Made by a program: the position numbers and the translations under genes. The notes below the pieces were generated by a model, which was given only the letters and a program-made list of their open reading frames with translations, made no database searches and was not told the DNA's origin. Source: Valencia hispanica (lineage: Eukaryota > Chordata > Actinopteri > Cyprinodontiformes > Valenciidae). Taken from it: DNA of 64,000 nucleotides. Where the stretch lies: positions 43,605,500 through 43,669,499 of the forward strand of contig OY747710.1 in assembly GCA_963556495.2 (NCBI GenBank). The letters are read 5' to 3'. Shown here one piece after another: positions 46,746 through 57,436 of the stretch. Positions within the stretch are counted from its first letter, which is position 1, and each line of letters starts with the position of its first letter.

Positions 46746-49700
46746 AGAAAAAAGCAGTTGAGAGTGAATTGAGGAAGACGTAAGTATGGGTCAACAGTGA
46801 CTCAGGAGGTCAAATTGTCACTAAATGAATCAAATGTTTGATAAGGGTTCCCCTCATTCCCAGGTCACATGTGTTTGGAGGATGCTTTTGAAGTCCACTC
46901 TGACTCCCTATTGTGTTACTACTTTGTAAATTGCTCAGCAAATAATAATTATTGCTAGAAGCCTGTTAGGACTGGTTAATAAACAAACAACTTGCATCTC
47001 TTTCAGATTGTATTCTTCATAGTTTCATCATCTCATACTCTTAAATTCTTCCGCAACAGTTCATGGTCCAAACACATTCTGAGGCAAAGTATTAAAGCCA
47101 GAGTATTTGCAACATTATGTTTTTATTTACAATACGCAATGTTTCTATCATATTACGTATGTAAATTGTGCAGTTTGTAATATAAACATGTAAGACAGAT
47201 GGGGCTCTACCATTTCCATGGAACCCAATTCCACTTTTTGTTTCATCTTTGTTGCTTAACTATTAGTTTTGGCTGAAAATTCAAGACATTCAACAGACCT
47301 TAAACAGAACAAGAACTGCAGCATCCTGCTCCCCCTGAATGCAACGTTTTAAAATCACAAGCCTTAAAGTGATGACGATGATAATGAAGATGATTCATCT
47401 GTGGCAGAAGATCTAGCATTAACCTCTGACCCGCAAACAGAGTGCGCCTAGAAAAAGAAGGTTTTAAACCCCCTTGTCTGTTTGCAGCTACTGTACAACA
47501 TTAACGGTTTAATCTGCTTCCCTTTAAGGAATAAGAGAAATGCAAGCCTAAGCCCTCAACATATTAGCTGCTCCTCACAGAGCTGGCAGGCTGTGCACAG
47601 CTCCTCGACATTTTGAAAACACATAAGTGCGATGGTGAAATCTGAAGGCAACATGTAACGTGAAACAAAATGCAGCAAATACATTTCTGTATCCTGCTTT
47701 CACAGGCGAGATTTACCAGAACTGCCTTTAGACATCGCTATTTATGTTCCCATAATGCACCAAGAGCACGTTTCATGTAAATATGCAGAATCCAATGTCT
47801 CTATTTAGCCTTTGTTTTTGTTTTGTTTTCCACAGATTTAAGTTCTTCTAAGTAGTTTAATTCAACTCAGGGGAGCAGAGACCATGAGGGAGAAAAGAAA
47901 ACATCTCTTTAAACTTCTTTTTTCATCCATATTTCTTTACTTTCACCCTTATATCCCAATGCAATTATTTAATGTACTGTACACCCACTCACAGTCTGCA
48001 TATGAGATATGAATATAATTGTATGTTACTTTTTAATTACAGGAAAAATCTAACTTGTAAGATGATGGGCTGGAAGGTACCACTGCATTGTTATTTATTT
48101 TTTTTCATCCTCGTTTTCTGATTATGTGAGCTGGGCTCCTTTGCTAAGCGATGATAAGCAGAATTTCCATGTTCTCTGCATAATTAATCCATCTTTGCCT
48201 CTCTTCATGCCAACTCTGCCGTTATCGCGGACACATGCCTGAAATGCAAAAGAATCCTCTCTTCAATTGGAACTTATTGATATTCCTAAATAAAAAAAAA
48301 GCTGGAAATCCTTAAATTTAAGCCACAGATTGGTAAATGGATTAATTTCGCGGCAATCGCAGGCATCTAACGCGGGGAGACAGGCAAAGCAAATTGAAAG
48401 TGTCTCCTGTTTGTGGAGTTTTAGTCCCAAATGATAGGGCTTATTGGCATGTTTTTCCCCCTTCATAGTCAGAAATTACCATTTATTTGCATGCCATAAA
48501 ATACTTTTATACGGTGGAAAATTCAGAGGAATTTCTTTCAATGCCTGTCGTTGGCTTCACGATAACAACTTCAGCTCCCCACATCTGGACGCTTTTGATA
48601 CTGGCTGAAAGGAATGTCTGAATATTTAATATTTTTATCTGCTCTCATCGATGGTTTCACCATTAAGGATGGCTCTGCTGTTTGCATGGAGCCTGCCAGA
48701 TGTAGATTTATTTTCTGAGCTGTCTACGGCCTGCCTTTCTGTGAATATATTGAAGCATTTTTCCATTTTGCTGTGCACTGATGCCTCTGCATATGTAATA
48801 AACCAGCAGACACACTTATAAAATACATCAACAGACTGTATTATAATACGGCATTCAGATGTGGCTCCTCAGTCACTCGTGCACATACAGGGAAATAGGC
48901 TGGGGGGGGGGGGGAATTCTACTACATGCATCAAATAAAATTTACTTGACCTCATAAAAATGAATAACATTAAATCACAAGATGTCAAAACACTGAAAGT
49001 GCTTGCGTGTGAATCAGTTTCAATGTTATTTGGACACTTTCCTCTGCAATACACTGAAACAAGGAGATGATCAGACCAGGGAGGCTGTCTCTTCTTATGT
49101 GATACACAAGCTAACTGATGTTTTGAATTTTGCTAAGAATTTCAACATATTTCATGTATTTATTCTGTTAAGTAAATCTTTAGTTTCACAGCTTGAAAGT
49201 GTGCTTTTACTTTCAGCCAAAGAGTCTGGCAGGTTATAAAATAAACAGGAGACTTTCAGTGGGAGCTGTATAATTTGGGAGAAAAAGAAGGTGGAATGAA
49301 TGAGTTATGATTTGGATGAATATAACCTTCAAACAGTTTCTCAAATGAGAAGAATCTGCTATGTGTATATAATTCTAATATTTAAACCAACTATTTACAA
49401 TCTTTTCCCCAGCACATTTGTTCCATAGTAAAGAAATACATTAAGATCTCATCATTTTAAATTTTATTTATACTGCATATAAAGAAAACACCCTGAATTA
49501 CACTGTAAAAAGGAATGTTGGAGGTTGTTAAACATTAAAGATTAAACATGTTCTATTAAAATAATGTACATTTTAATGAAGGATATTAGTTTCTAAAATT
49601 AATGTTGGAACTATGGTTAAATTTTACATTGACTACTTTATTTTGTTGACAAATTCTATCTAAAAATAAACTTTAAATGAAGATGGTCGTTCAGGGAGCC

Positions 49701-50062
49701 GTCATTCTCGTTTGTCTTGTTCTGTGTCCATCTGAGAACAGTAAGGTCGATATGCTAATATGCCTCGTATCAGAATGAACAACAGCACTGCTAAAGACAG
49801 TTATTAGACATGTGCTCCAGTTTTTAGATATGTGTGGTGTTAGCGCCAATGCTAAAGCCAACTCAGCTAACATGCTGAGCTTCTTAACCCTGAGGAAGGT
49901 GTTAGTGGATTTACATTTTCTGCCCAAATTTTAAAAAAAAATCTTAATTTTTGTGTCTTTTTAATATTAAAGGTCAAACCAAATGAACTAATTTACCTGA
50001 GTAGTACATTTTAAAATTATTTAGAATTTAATTAGCTTATTTCTTGTATTGAAATTACTTTT
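46746..50062. other. Gene desert, candidate conserved noncoding DNA
   Basis: No transposon or coding signature was seen apart from a G13 run at 48902-48914. Stretches such as 47560-47830 and 48110-48830 have balanced composition and homeodomain-like ATTAATCC/TAATTA motifs, which would suit regulatory DNA of a developmental gene. Not testable here. Confidence 0.4.
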
Positions 50063-50129
50063 CTTGTAAAGTACCTTGAGATGACATGTGTTGTGAATTG
50101 GCGCTATATAAATAAACTGAATTGAATAA
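50063..50129 (+). mobile_element. L2-type LINE 3' tail fragment
   Basis: ACCTTGAGATGACATGTGTT and TGGCGCTATATAAATAAACT, with a GAATTGAAT tail, equal the reverse complement of the terminal 65 bp of the LINE at 28267. Here they lie on the plus strand. Confidence 0.85.
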
Positions 50130-50926
50130 AAAAATTAACTTTCAGCTTTTAGACTTACATCATTTCTGCTCAGAAATATTGATTATATTTTACCCCAACA
50201 TATCCAAAAGCATATCCAAGCTGTAGCATCAAATGTATTGGTTAAATTATGTTTGGTTTATTTGTGTGGGCTTAAATAAATTAAGCTCCCTCTTTAAAAA
50301 TGATATTTATTGTTTTTTTATTGGTTATCAATATTTAGAGGTGTGGTAATGCATTAAGTTACACAAAGGTCTTTTTTTTATAGTATTTTAAAGAAATTTA
50401 ACAGTTTATCCAACTATTTCAATCCTTTAAACTCTGATAGAAAAAAAATGTAACAGAGGTAATACTTCATTTTTTAAACATTGTCTGTTTTTTATAGTAA
50501 TCTTGTGTCATAGTTGATTCATTAGGCTTTTGTTGTCATATATTTATGAGCATAAACAAATACGTCGTATTCAGTATAAAAACACATGCCAAATTCAAAC
50601 AGCATTTATCACTTTTGCCATTTAAAAACTATAGACTAAATGTCCATGCGTTTTGATAGCAATTTAATATAAGTATACTAATCAACATATTAACTTGATA
50701 TAGCAGCTGTTTTTTAGTAAAGTGCTCAATTTGCTCACGGTTATGGGGAAAAATAATACATGTGGTATCATAAGATCAATCTGAAATAAATGATCAGATT
50801 TTAAACTGAATACCTCCTTTTGGAAGCCTAAATACACTCATTATTTACAGGTGATGCCCCTTCCTTCCTTCATTCAATCACTCATTGGTTTATTCCACAG
50901 GCTTCATTTTCTCAGCCTCTACTCTC

Positions 50927-50971
50927 GTTTCAAGGAGGTTCATTTTTCGAAAAAAGGAACCTCCTTGAAAC
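50927..50971. repeat. 45-bp near-perfect palindrome
   Basis: Arms GTTTCAAGGAGGTTC (50927-50941) and GAACCTCCTTGAAAC (50957-50971) are perfectly complementary. The 15 bases between are themselves largely palindromic (TTTTTCGAAAAA-like), giving a stem of about 21 bp with one mismatch. Confidence 0.95.
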
Positions 50972-51520
50972 TCTGAGGGATATTTTTTGATTTTTATTCC
51001 ATGAAATGCTTGCCAGTTTATCCTCTGGAGGTGTCACAATCTCCTCTTTCGACCAAGTAAAACAAAAAAGAAAAAAGCTGAGATTAGCTGTAAGAATGAG
51101 CTGCCCTATAGTTCTTCACTCCTCTTCCTCCTCCCCCTCCACTTCCTCATCCTCTCAAAAAAGGAGCTTTTATTTAGAGATTTGCACCCTCCCATTGGGA
51201 GGAGCATAGTTTGTTCATTCCGCCCTCTTTTAGTATCTTTATCACTCCCCTAGACATGAATTTTTTTGGGTGGAATCTTAAGATGCTTTGGGGTGGTGTG
51301 GCTTTTTTTGATGGCTGTGCGTTTTTTGAAAATATAGTTGCTTTGTTTAGCTCCCTGGAAAATGGAAGGGAAGAGCAGAAGATGGGAAGTGGCACAGAGA
51401 GAGCGAAGCGTCCCTGGAAAGAGCTGGCGCCGAGGCCTCCAGGGCTGCGGGTGGTTTTGGCAGCCCGGCCAGCGGAGTGGGCACTTTCTCAGACATCTGT
51501 TTGCTCACTGCTGCTGGAGA

Positions 51521-51546
51521 TGCTGGCTGGCTGGCTGGCTGGCTGG
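51521..51546. repeat. (GGCT)n microsatellite
   Basis: Six GGCT units. Confidence 0.9.
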
Positions 51547-52554
51547 GAGGTTGGGGGGTGCGGTGGGGGTGGGGGTGCTGAAGAGGTACAACCGGCAAAG
51601 GCAACGGCAACTTTCTCCAGTCGCATCATGGAAACTCTTTTTAGTGGTTAGAGGTCAGCGGTCGAAGAAAATGTGACGTTTTTGTCGCCTGAATGTTCTC
51701 CCTTTAATTGTTTGGGTATCAGTGCTGAGATGCAGCGCTTCTTTACAGGAACCTGAACAAAAGAACAACAGTGGGAATTTATGAATAAATACCGTTCTGC
51801 TTAAAGAAAAAAAAATTCTCATACAACACCCCTATTATAGATAGGAAAAAGAGTAATATAGGCTAGGTGCCACCTCGAGCCGCCCCCCCCCCACACACAC
51901 ACACACTCCCACCTCTTATACCACTCTCCACCTCGCACACACTTTACTTCCTCACAAGACAAACCAATCCCCCCAACAGCCAGAGGGGGACATCGCAGCA
52001 GGCAAACTTCCACCGCTGATGTCCCAGATGAGCTGCTGAGGCTGCTCTTTATAGAAGCAGCCGCTGTCCACGGCATGGTTGCCACTTCCAAGAGCCACCG
52101 GACATATGTGATCCCTTAAAGAAATCAACCTTGTAATTTGTCACAGCAGCACCCACCCAACCCCCCACCCCCCTGTGATGTTACTCAGTCAGCGCAGCAG
52201 CTCAACCCAAACATTATAAAGAGGAAAGGTTGCAGCTGGTTTTAAAGAAATATACTGTCTGAGTGTGGTTGTAAAAAATTAACCCAGGATAGGAAGTGGG
52301 ACAGCTCTGTTTCATTTGCATCGCCCATTTAAGATGGAACTGATGCGGGTGTTGCAGGGATGCCATTTAGGGAGTGGATGAAACTATATTTGGATAAAAA
52401 GGATCCACTGGGGGAGTTTTGAATTTTGTCCAAATGTATCTATAGACATATAAAACAAAACAAATAGTGTTGTGCTTTCTTAATAATGTGTTTTATTATG
52501 TTTTTTTATGTACCAATCCTAATTCATCATAAAATGCATCATAAAAGTATATAA

Positions 52555-52557
<3 letters not shown>

Positions 52558-52615
<58 letters not shown>
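52558..52615. repeat. (TA)n microsatellite
   Basis: About 28 uninterrupted TA units. Confidence 0.95.
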
Positions 52616-52619
<4 letters not shown>

Positions 52620-52832
52620 GCGTTTGCTGTTTAGATATTTTTTACTAATCAATTCATTTTTATTAATTTTTAGTTGATCTTTTGATTAATTAATTCATGT
52701 TTAAAAAAGTGGAGAGTAATTTATTCTCCACTGTGATAATTTGATACACTTTGTTTTATTTTCTACTATTTTCTGCTGTATTTGTTTGGTTTGATAAATT
52801 CCATGTTAAGCTATAATATGTTGTGTATATGT

Positions 52833-52837
<5 letters not shown>

Positions 52838-52925
<88 letters not shown>

Positions 52926-52932
52926 GTATATG
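52838..52932. repeat. (TA)n microsatellite
   Basis: About 37 TA units followed by TATG variants. Confidence 0.95.
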
Positions 52933-53757
52933 TTATTTATATTGTTAACAGTGAAGCACTTTTCAACTGATATTTTAAATGAATTCAAATGTATGACAAA
53001 ACAATGTATAATAATTTTGATAAGTGTATACATTGTGAGTGTGTGCAACATTTGTCCACAGCCACATTTCTACTGCAGAACTATTTGCACATATAACCCA
53101 TCGTTTATGAAGACATGACCTGTGTCTATGCTCCCTCTAAATAACTGAATGCATGCATGAAACTTTTTTTCAGTGTTAGAAACACAGCACCGCCACTGCC
53201 CCGACACTGAACGACGACGCCCAAATGTGACTTGGCAGTTCTAATCAAATGATTTAGCACATTAAATCAACCTTTCCCCCTATAATCAGATTATAGGAGA
53301 GCACTGCGCCGCATCTCTGCATCATACAGTATACCTTAACCTATTAATGTGACCAACCTTGTGTCAGTTATTTCCCTTGCGATGGAATCAGTATCATGTT
53401 AATTATCACAACCATCTGGTCTGAACAGTGAAGAAAAAAAAAAGAAAAAGCTTTCTGTTCCTCCTGCAGATTTGTAACTGCCAATCAAAGTCGGCTTCAA
53501 ACACGCCACTGGGGCTCAGGAACAGCATAGAAGAACCCCGCTCCAGTCTCAGAGGATTTAGGAGTGGCGTTAAATTAATCTGGAGCTGGCAATTTGACTC
53601 CACTCTCTCACTGTGTTGTTGCTCTCTCACCACAAATCATTATTGATTTTGGTGCAGGGTGGCTTAATATACCCACGATGGGCTATTTATGGGTGGTTAA
53701 CATGGCCATTTTAGTGAGTCCTGCTTAGATTATACTGAAATTCTGCATGTGGGTTTC

Positions 53758-53758
<1 letters not shown>

Positions 53759-53840
<82 letters not shown>

Positions 53841-53898
53841 GTGTGTGTGCGTGTGTGTGTGTGTGTGTGCGTGCGTGCGTGCGTGTGTGTGTCTGCGC

Positions 53899-53958
<60 letters not shown>

Positions 53959-53970
53959 GTGTGTGTGTGG
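53759..53970. repeat. Long (GT)n microsatellite with GC interruptions
   Basis: Over 200 bp of alternating purine-pyrimidine, mainly GT with GC units at about 53836-53890 and 53942-53950. This is a potential Z-DNA former. Confidence 0.95.
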
Positions 53971-54132
53971 AGTGTTTATGGTGTGTTTATCTAGCTTTTG
54001 ACTCCATCCCATGACATCAGCATGACTGGATCAGGATCAAAGCTGCATACAAGGGAGAAGGAAAAAAAAAGAACAGGTGAGCAAAATAAATTAATTTAAA
54101 TTAAATTAAAATAAAAACTAAAACAAAAAAAT

Positions 54133-54167
<35 letters not shown>

Positions 54168-54168
54168 A
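54133..54168. repeat. (TA)n tract
   Basis: About 15 TA units with one TACA interruption. Confidence 0.9.
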
Positions 54169-55712
54169 CACTCCAAATTTTAAGGTGTAGAGCATCGGGG
54201 ACAAGACAACAAGCCCCCACACCCCCAACTCAAGGTGAGCCGCCGCTGACCCTTGTGCCCCATAAATTATTCTGCAGTTTCAGACTCCATCCCAAAGTTG
54301 TGGAATTGGGTTACGAGATAATTTCACAGGCCACTTGCTTGTCTTCCTTGGCAGTCCAACTGGCTAATTGAAGAGAGTGATTTCCAGTTTGGGCAACTAT
54401 TCAGAACATGGCAGTCAGAATCAGAGCTATTCAAAGACTCTTCTTTTCTCAGCCTTTTTTCTATCTTTTTTTTTTAAGCAAACAGTTCGAATGTTTTCCT
54501 CTTGCACAGAGAGACTAATTGAAAAACACTCAGATTTTTTGACTGATGGTTTATCAAATAAAACTGAATGCAGTAAAAGAAATCCATTCCTCCAGCTGGA
54601 AATTTCCTCCTTATTTAGTTTACAAGCAATGTGCACTAATAAAACAGACATTTACAATTTAACCAATTAAACTGGTGTAATAACAATCATGAATTTAAAT
54701 AAATGCATTTTCAAATTTGCTTGCTAAAGGAAAATAGTCAAACTCAAACCTTTTAAAGATAATTTTACTCAAATATTTTTAATTATTCTAATAAATGAAT
54801 TAGATTCTAAATATTCAGTTATACTTTGACTTACAGGTTAAACACAACAGGAAGCATTTGTCAATTAATAATCAGAAGCACAAAACCTCAACACCTTTAA
54901 TCCTTTGTAAATAATACTATAATAGCACATGATAAATATCTAGAATAATCTTTTTTAAATACTAATTTAAAAACCTAAAAGCTCAGGTCGATCAATAGCA
55001 AATACACCTAATTATTAAGGATCCAGTCTCACGGAGCCAGTCATTAGTGTTCACAAAGTAGTTTTATGGAGGTTTTTATGGATTCAGAGGAGCCATAAAA
55101 CTCATCTGCTCCTCCTTGGCAACAGAATCATGAGCACCTTCACTGTTTCTTTACCAAAGTCATCTGGTTTTTTCACTATGTACAAAAAAAATTAATGAAA
55201 TTGTTAGGATTCATTTATTGTTGAGAGATAAACATGGTTTAGATCATGATAAACTTGTTTCATCTATTCAAAGAAGGTGACATGGAAGTCTTTCCTCTGC
55301 TGGGTTGAGAAGCTCATCTCACTGACCTGTACGACTCTGACCTTCGTCAAAACTGATTAGTAGCTTAACTCCTTGCCCCAGCACAGAAACCTTCTTAATC
55401 ATAAGTCTCAAGAAAATATGAACTCAGTGTTTTTCCTTAAAGAAGCAACCCATGTAAGGATATCAGCCTTCCTGATCTCTGCTGGATCATGCACATGATG
55501 AATGATGGGATCAACATCTTCAGTTGCCAAAAATATAATAGTTACGTTTTATCTGCTTTCTTTCATTTTGAAAAATCTTCATGACTAATATTTATTACCT
55601 TGTAAAATTAGTTTTTATAGTGTGGCGGTCATAATCCAAGTGATTTAAACCCTTCTCACTCAGCATAATTTTTTTTTCTGAATATCCTAAACATTTTGTT
55701 CTTGCACTATTC

Positions 55713-55714
<2 letters not shown>

Positions 55715-55793
<79 letters not shown>
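55715..55793. repeat. (TA)n microsatellite
   Basis: About 39 TA units. Confidence 0.95.
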
Positions 55794-55797
<4 letters not shown>

Positions 55798-56900
55798 TCA
55801 AGTCTTCATTGTCTGTCAGATAAATATAGACATTCCGGCTCTACCTATACATTTCCTGCAGACACTTTTAATGTGACACACACTGTGATCAATATTTGCC
55901 GTCTTAGCGGTAGAGCTACTGTATTTGCTACATTTCTTTAGGGTTAAAGCAATGTACCGGGTGTTACTTTAGAGCTAGTGCTTTTCACACCATTTACTGT
56001 ATTCTCAGCAGGTTCGTACAGTACGCTCTGTTTTTTGTCATGTTACTGACGTTGCATTCTTCAGCCTAATTAACTATGCATTTTTATTTATACTCTATTT
56101 TATGTAGTTTATTTTTACAGTCAAACTTTTTTCTTTTTTCTTTTTACTATTAGGTGTACAGTAGGCCTAATGATTCCCTTCTAGGGTGTATGCTAGTTCA
56201 ACGTTAATCTAAAACATAGAAGCTATTGGGGTCTCTGGTTTACGGGTATTCTTTTGTCAATAAACAATTTACAGTGTGTCTTCAGGGTTATAGGGGTCAA
56301 AGTTCAGAGAATTAGCAGTTACAAATTAGTTACAAGTAAGTTCATCACTTTTGAGCAACTGTCAGATGCATTAGTAAGTTGTCAAGCTGCATTTGCAGTC
56401 CTCCTGCTGTGTGCGTGCGCGTGCGTGCGTGCGTGTGTGTTGCAGACATGGATTGGTCAGTGATATGAATGGAGTCATGTGTTGTATTAACAACAAAGAT
56501 GCAGTGAAGGGGGTCGACCCAAATTAATCTGGCTGCTTTGTTAAGTGTTACAATAAATAAAGGTAACAATATCATTTGTATGTCATCAAAATTATGAAAA
56601 AATGAATAAAAATAAATAGAAAATAAATAAATAAACACAATAAAATACAATAAACAAACAAAGGGACTAATTAGAGGGGGCGCCGCTAATTAATAAGGAG
56701 GGGGGGGGGGGGCGAAAAGTGATGGTGGATCACAAGAAGTTCACGACGCCGCAGCTACGGTGCCCGGGGAGGAACAAACCTTATCTTCAAACAAAAGCGC
56801 GAAACGCTTTCACCTCCCCAGTCAGTCCATGCGGATCACGGGGAAGCGCAGGAGAGAGGGGGGTAAAAACGGAAAAGTGAGAGAGAGAGAGAGAGAGAGA

Positions 56901-56949
56901 GCGACGGGGAGAGGGAGGGAGGGAGGGTGTGTATGCGCGTCTCTGTGTG

Positions 56950-56996
<47 letters not shown>

Positions 56997-57045
56997 CGGG
57001 GAGAGGGAGGGAGGGAGGGAGGGTGTGTATGCGCGTCTCTGTGTG

Positions 57046-57101
<56 letters not shown>
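56901..57101 (+). repeat. Tandem duplication with (GA)n tracts in the FOG/ZFPM 5' region
   Basis: A unit of about 95 bp, made of GCGACGGGGAGAGGGAGGG, a further GGGA/GTGT stretch, GCGCGTCTCTGTGTGTAT and then (GA)n, occurs twice in tandem (starting near 56901 and 56994). A preceding (GA)n lies at 56878-56900. The second copy has one extra GGGA and a longer GA run. Both copies carry short upstream ATG codons. Confidence 0.85.
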
Positions 57102-57106
<5 letters not shown>

Positions 57107-57243
57107 GCCGAAGCCAGAGAGACGAGAAAGATAAAGGAAAAGACAGACGGAACGATAGACTTGTGCGTTTAAAAAAAGTCCCGGCGCCCCCTTCTTCTTT
57201 TTACCTTCTCAGTTTCCAGCAGATAAAAACAACAACAACAAAA

Positions 57244-57264
57244 TCCCCCCCCCCCCCCCCCCCC
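57244..57264. repeat. Poly-C tract in the 5' UTR
   Basis: A run of about 20 C flanked by AACAACAACAAAATC and GTCCGCCCCCGCC. It lies some 135 bp upstream of the FOG start codon, and a 17-base A run follows at about 57302. Confidence 0.9.
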
Positions 57265-57396
57265 GTCCGCCCCCGCCACCACCACCAACAACCCCTTCCA
57301 GAAAAAAAAAAAAAAAATTTCAACTGCTTGGATGAAGCAAACCCTATCGATCAGTCAGTACTACACCTGGATTCACTGAGCGGCCGCACAGCAGGC

Positions 57397-57436
57397 ATGT
57401 CCCGAAGGAAGCAGAGCAACCCCAGGCAGATCAAAC
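57397..57436 (+). CDS. zfpm1/zfpm2: First coding exon of a Friend-of-GATA (FOG/ZFPM) transcriptional cofactor
   Basis: The ATG at 57397 opens MSRRKQSNPRQIK, followed by one base (C) of codon 14 and a consensus donor GTAAGT at 57437. This N-terminus is the FOG-family signature. In FOG proteins this short peptide recruits the NuRD corepressor (RBBP4/MTA contacts), while the C2H2/C2HC fingers in later exons bind the N-terminal finger of GATA factors. The protein acts in the nucleus in heart, blood and gonad development. Codon 14 would be Arg (CGN), as in the family, so exon 1 encodes almost exactly the NuRD motif. From memory, Asn at position 8 matches mammalian FOG1 whereas mammalian FOG2 has Lys, which favours zfpm1. 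The gene-poor upstream region and long first intron would also suit zfpm2. The frame is open upstream through GA-rich DNA, but family proteins start at this Met, and a G lies at -3. Later exons are outside the window. Family call is strong; paralogue is unresolved. Confidence 0.86.

Larger units (their letters stand above)
50130..56649. other. Gene desert upstream of the FOG/ZFPM gene, rich in simple repeats
   Basis: Besides microsatellites (listed separately) and the palindrome at 50927-50971, no coding or mobile element signature was recognised. The segment 51120-51660 has a polypyrimidine run and a (GGCT)n tract. The segment 53460-53650 is of balanced composition. Confidence 0.5.
56650..57396 (+). 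promoter_or_regulatory. 5' UTR and promoter area of the FOG/ZFPM gene
   Basis: This stretch upstream of the start codon is more GC- and CpG-rich than its surroundings (for example GGGGGCGCCGC near 56680 and GACGCCGCAGC near 56745). It holds G-runs, three GA tracts, a poly-C run and short upstream ATGs in the GA-rich part (near 56927 and 56950). No TATA box was identified. The transcription start cannot be placed from sequence alone. The limits given are a guess based on composition. Confidence 0.5.

Noticed and set aside
53725..54014. Open frames of Cys-Val or Thr-His repeats
   Set aside because: These are translations of the (GT)n/(AC)n microsatellite in all frames.
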